In this document: positions 62,477 to 64,000 of the stretch, one piece after another
How the letters are laid out: the number at the start of each line of letters is the position of its first letter
Position numbering within the stretch: the first letter of the stretch is position 1
The notes under the pieces: generated by a model
Database searches by the model: none
Told to the model about the DNA's origin: nothing
What the model saw: the letters and a program-made list of their open reading frames with translations, nothing else
Program-made: the position numbers and the translations under genes
Assembly (NCBI GenBank): GCA_947454105.1
Contig: CANGIP010000002.1
Span: forward strand, 217,857-281,856
Length of the DNA: 64,000 nucleotides
Direction of reading: 5' to 3'
Source: Actinomycetota bacterium
Lineage (GTDB): Bacteria; Actinomycetota; Acidimicrobiia; Acidimicrobiales; Ilumatobacteraceae

Positions 62477-64000
62477 GTGAAACGTTTTCCGGGTATCGCA
62501 ATCGCTGGCCTCGCATCAATCGCGGCTGGCGCCATTCATGGCGGCGCAATTGGCTTACATGCCGAGCATCCGCAACTCGCTCGAATTTTTATTGTGATGA
62601 CTTTGTTGCAGTTGGCATGGGGTCTCACAATTTTGTTGCGACCCCAACACTGGTTATTGCCACTTGGTGTCCTGATTAACGGTGCAGCAGTCTTCGGCTG
62701 GGCCTTAACTCGCATCGCCGGAATTTCATGGATTGACGGACTTGAGATTCGTGAGAGTCCCCAGATCGCTGACAGTTTGTGTGCAGGTCTTGGCATTGTT
62801 GCCGCGACTATCGCACTCGCCGCATTACTCATTGGAGAACGCGAACTTCCTCACGTGCGACTTGCATTTCCTTCATTCGCGGTACTGCTACTTACTTTGC
62901 CCGCCATGTGGAACGGTGCAACTCACGTACATAACCATGGTGTCACAGTTGATGCGAGCGGAAACGTGATCAACGAGGCACTTCCGCATGATCACTCAGC
63001 ATCTGGCGCGTCTGTTGCGCAAGTGTCAACTGGTACCCCGTCGACAGATTCTGTAGTCATCACCACCGACTGGCCGCGTCCTTACGATCCAGCCGTTGGT
63101 ATCGACATCAGTGGTGTCCCAGGAGTTTCAGTTGATCAAGAACTTCGTGCCCGCGACTTGATTGAAGCATCCCAAAAATTGTTGCCTCAGTGGGCCGATA
63201 CAAAAACCGCCATTGCTGGTGGCTGGAATTCAATCGGCGACGCGTCAACAGGCTTTGAGCATTACATCAATCGTGCCTTGATTGAAGACGACAAATTCTT
63301 AGATCCTTCGGCTCCAGAATCATTGGTATATCAAGTTGACGGCGACAAGCGCACACTCGTATCAGCAATGTTCATTGCCAAGACTGGAGTCGCTATCGAT
63401 GATCCAACTTTGATTGATTTCGCTGGCAATTTAATGCAATGGCACATCCACGACAATCTGTGTTGGAAACTCAAAAATGGCAACGCGGTTATCGGCGGCA
63501 TTACCGACGCTGCTGGAAATTGCCCCGCCGGTACTGTGCGCGCTGGTGCAGGAAATGCCATGGTGCATGTGTGGATTGTTCCGCATCCTTGCGGTCCATT
63601 CGCTGCCCTCGAGGGAACTGGCGCTGGTCGTGCCGATGTGACTGACGCCGAACGCGTTGATCTGTGCAACGTCCCACACGATCACTCAACAAGTACAGGT
63701 TCAACAGCTACCAGCACCGCTACAACGCCGACTGCTGCGCCAACAGATGCACCGACTATTGCGCCGACGTACAACGACACGGGCGCAGCACGAATTTCGC
63801 TTGCTGGCTTTGATGGCGTGTCAGCCGAACAACAAGCGCGAGCAGAAGAATTGCTCTACCAAACCCGAACCATCTTGCCGAAGTTTTCTACTCCTGAAAT
63901 AGCAATGACGTACGGGTTCACATCAATTGGTGACGCCAGCACCGGAGTTGAGCACTACATCAATTGGTCGTGGATCAATGACGAACATGAACTTGATCCC
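62477..64000 (+). CDS. Membrane protein with duplicated extracytoplasmic domain, 3' end outside window
   Basis: The frame is open from GTG 62477 to the window end (508 codons). About five helices come first (GIAIAGLASIAAGAIHGGAIG, VLLLTLPAMWNGATHVHNHG). Residues about 200-400 form an external domain: LRARDLIEASQKLLPQWAD, NSIGDASTGFEHYINRALI, MQWHIHDNLCWK and NAMVHVWIVPHPCGPFAALEG. After a Thr/Pro-rich linker the same domain starts again (ARAEELLYQTRTILPKF, TSIGDASTGVEHYINWSWI). His/Cys-rich loops suggest metal binding; function unknown. Confidence 0.8.
   Translation, partial: MKRFPGIAIAGLASIAAGAIHGGAIGLHAEHPQLARIFIVMTLLQLAWGLTILLRPQHWLLPLGVLINGAAVFGWALTRIAGISWIDGLEIRESPQIADSLCAGLGIVAATIALAALLIGERELPHVRLAFPSFAVLLLTLPAMWNGATHVHNHGVTVDASGNVINEALPHDHSASGASVAQVSTGTPSTDSVVITTDWPRPYDPAVGIDISGVPGVSVDQELRARDLIEASQKLLPQWADTKTAIAGGWNSIGDASTGFEHYINRALIEDDKFLDPSAPESLVYQVDGDKRTLVSAMFIAKTGVAIDDPTLIDFAGNLMQWHIHDNLCWKLKNGNAVIGGITDAAGNCPAGTVRAGAGNAMVHVWIVPHPCGPFAALEGTGAGRADVTDAERVDLCNVPHDHSTSTGSTATSTATTPTAAPTDAPTIAPTYNDTGAARISLAGFDGVSAEQQARAEELLYQTRTILPKFSTPEIAMTYGFTSIGDASTGVEHYINWSWINDEHELDP

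Overview
The window looks like a chromosomal segment of a high-GC-lineage Gram-positive bacterium (Actinomycetota), most likely class Acidimicrobiia. This is inference from gene content. It carries a lipoyl-free multifunctional 2-oxoglutarate decarboxylase (Kgd type), a UvrD2-type helicase with a C-terminal HRDC domain, DUF2469 next to yraN, GTP-type PEP carboxykinase, an F420-type LLM oxidoreductase, secreted proteins of the VRVLDTR/VDVTGYY kind, and a CGAAC-N4-GTTCG LexA box at recA. Base composition is moderate for the phylum. I see no prophage, insertion sequence, integrase or CRISPR array, and no stretch above 300 bases without a gene.

Layout. 1-13.4 kb is mixed: a truncated secreted protein, tRNA-Val, a primary-type sigma factor, an inositol-phosphatase-family enzyme, a run of small unknown genes (2.7-4.3 kb), methylglyoxal synthase, two tRNAs, recA with its SOS promoter, an aminotransferase/DUF983 pair, tRNA-His and tRNA-Lys, psuG coupled to an RNA m5U methyltransferase, rpe, and an enoyl-CoA hydratase. 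13.4-37.2 kb is almost entirely on the minus strand and is the core information-processing and envelope block. In transcription order it holds fakA-like, recG, rsmD, coaD, a coiled-coil protein, DUF177, rpmF, plsX, acpP, rnc, mutM, smc, ftsY, a lipoprotein, ffh, rpsP, khpA, rimM, trmD, rplS, DUF2469 and yraN. A plus-strand insert at 29.8-33.3 kb breaks this block between recG and rsmD. It encodes a small zinc ribbon and a 1137-residue membrane protein that reads as two GT-C-like modules in tandem. rpmB, a cold-shock-like gene and pckG follow on the plus strand.

39.7-42.0 kb holds a two-gene cassette: an ECF-like sigma factor overlapping a single-pass membrane protein with LysM-like repeats. 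Nearly identical 63-bp nested palindromes lie on both sides of it. 42-49 kb carries lipid/CoA and small-molecule enzymes (AMACR-like CoA transferase, alpha/beta hydrolase, PIG-L deacetylase, histidine phosphatase, LLM oxidoreductase, galactokinase) and a PH/SHOCT membrane protein. 49-64 kb carries uvrD2, a PaaI-like thioesterase, xth, an unusual NYN-nuclease/S1/H1-tail protein, a HAD phosphatase, kgd, a cupredoxin lipoprotein, a PuuD-like membrane protein, ettA, a CysQ-like phosphatase, and a truncated membrane protein with a duplicated extracytoplasmic domain.

Best candidates for something undescribed: the tandem GT-C protein, the repeat-flanked sigma/LysM cassette, and the NYN-S1-H1 fusion. 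All assignments come from reading motifs; no database search or structure prediction was run.
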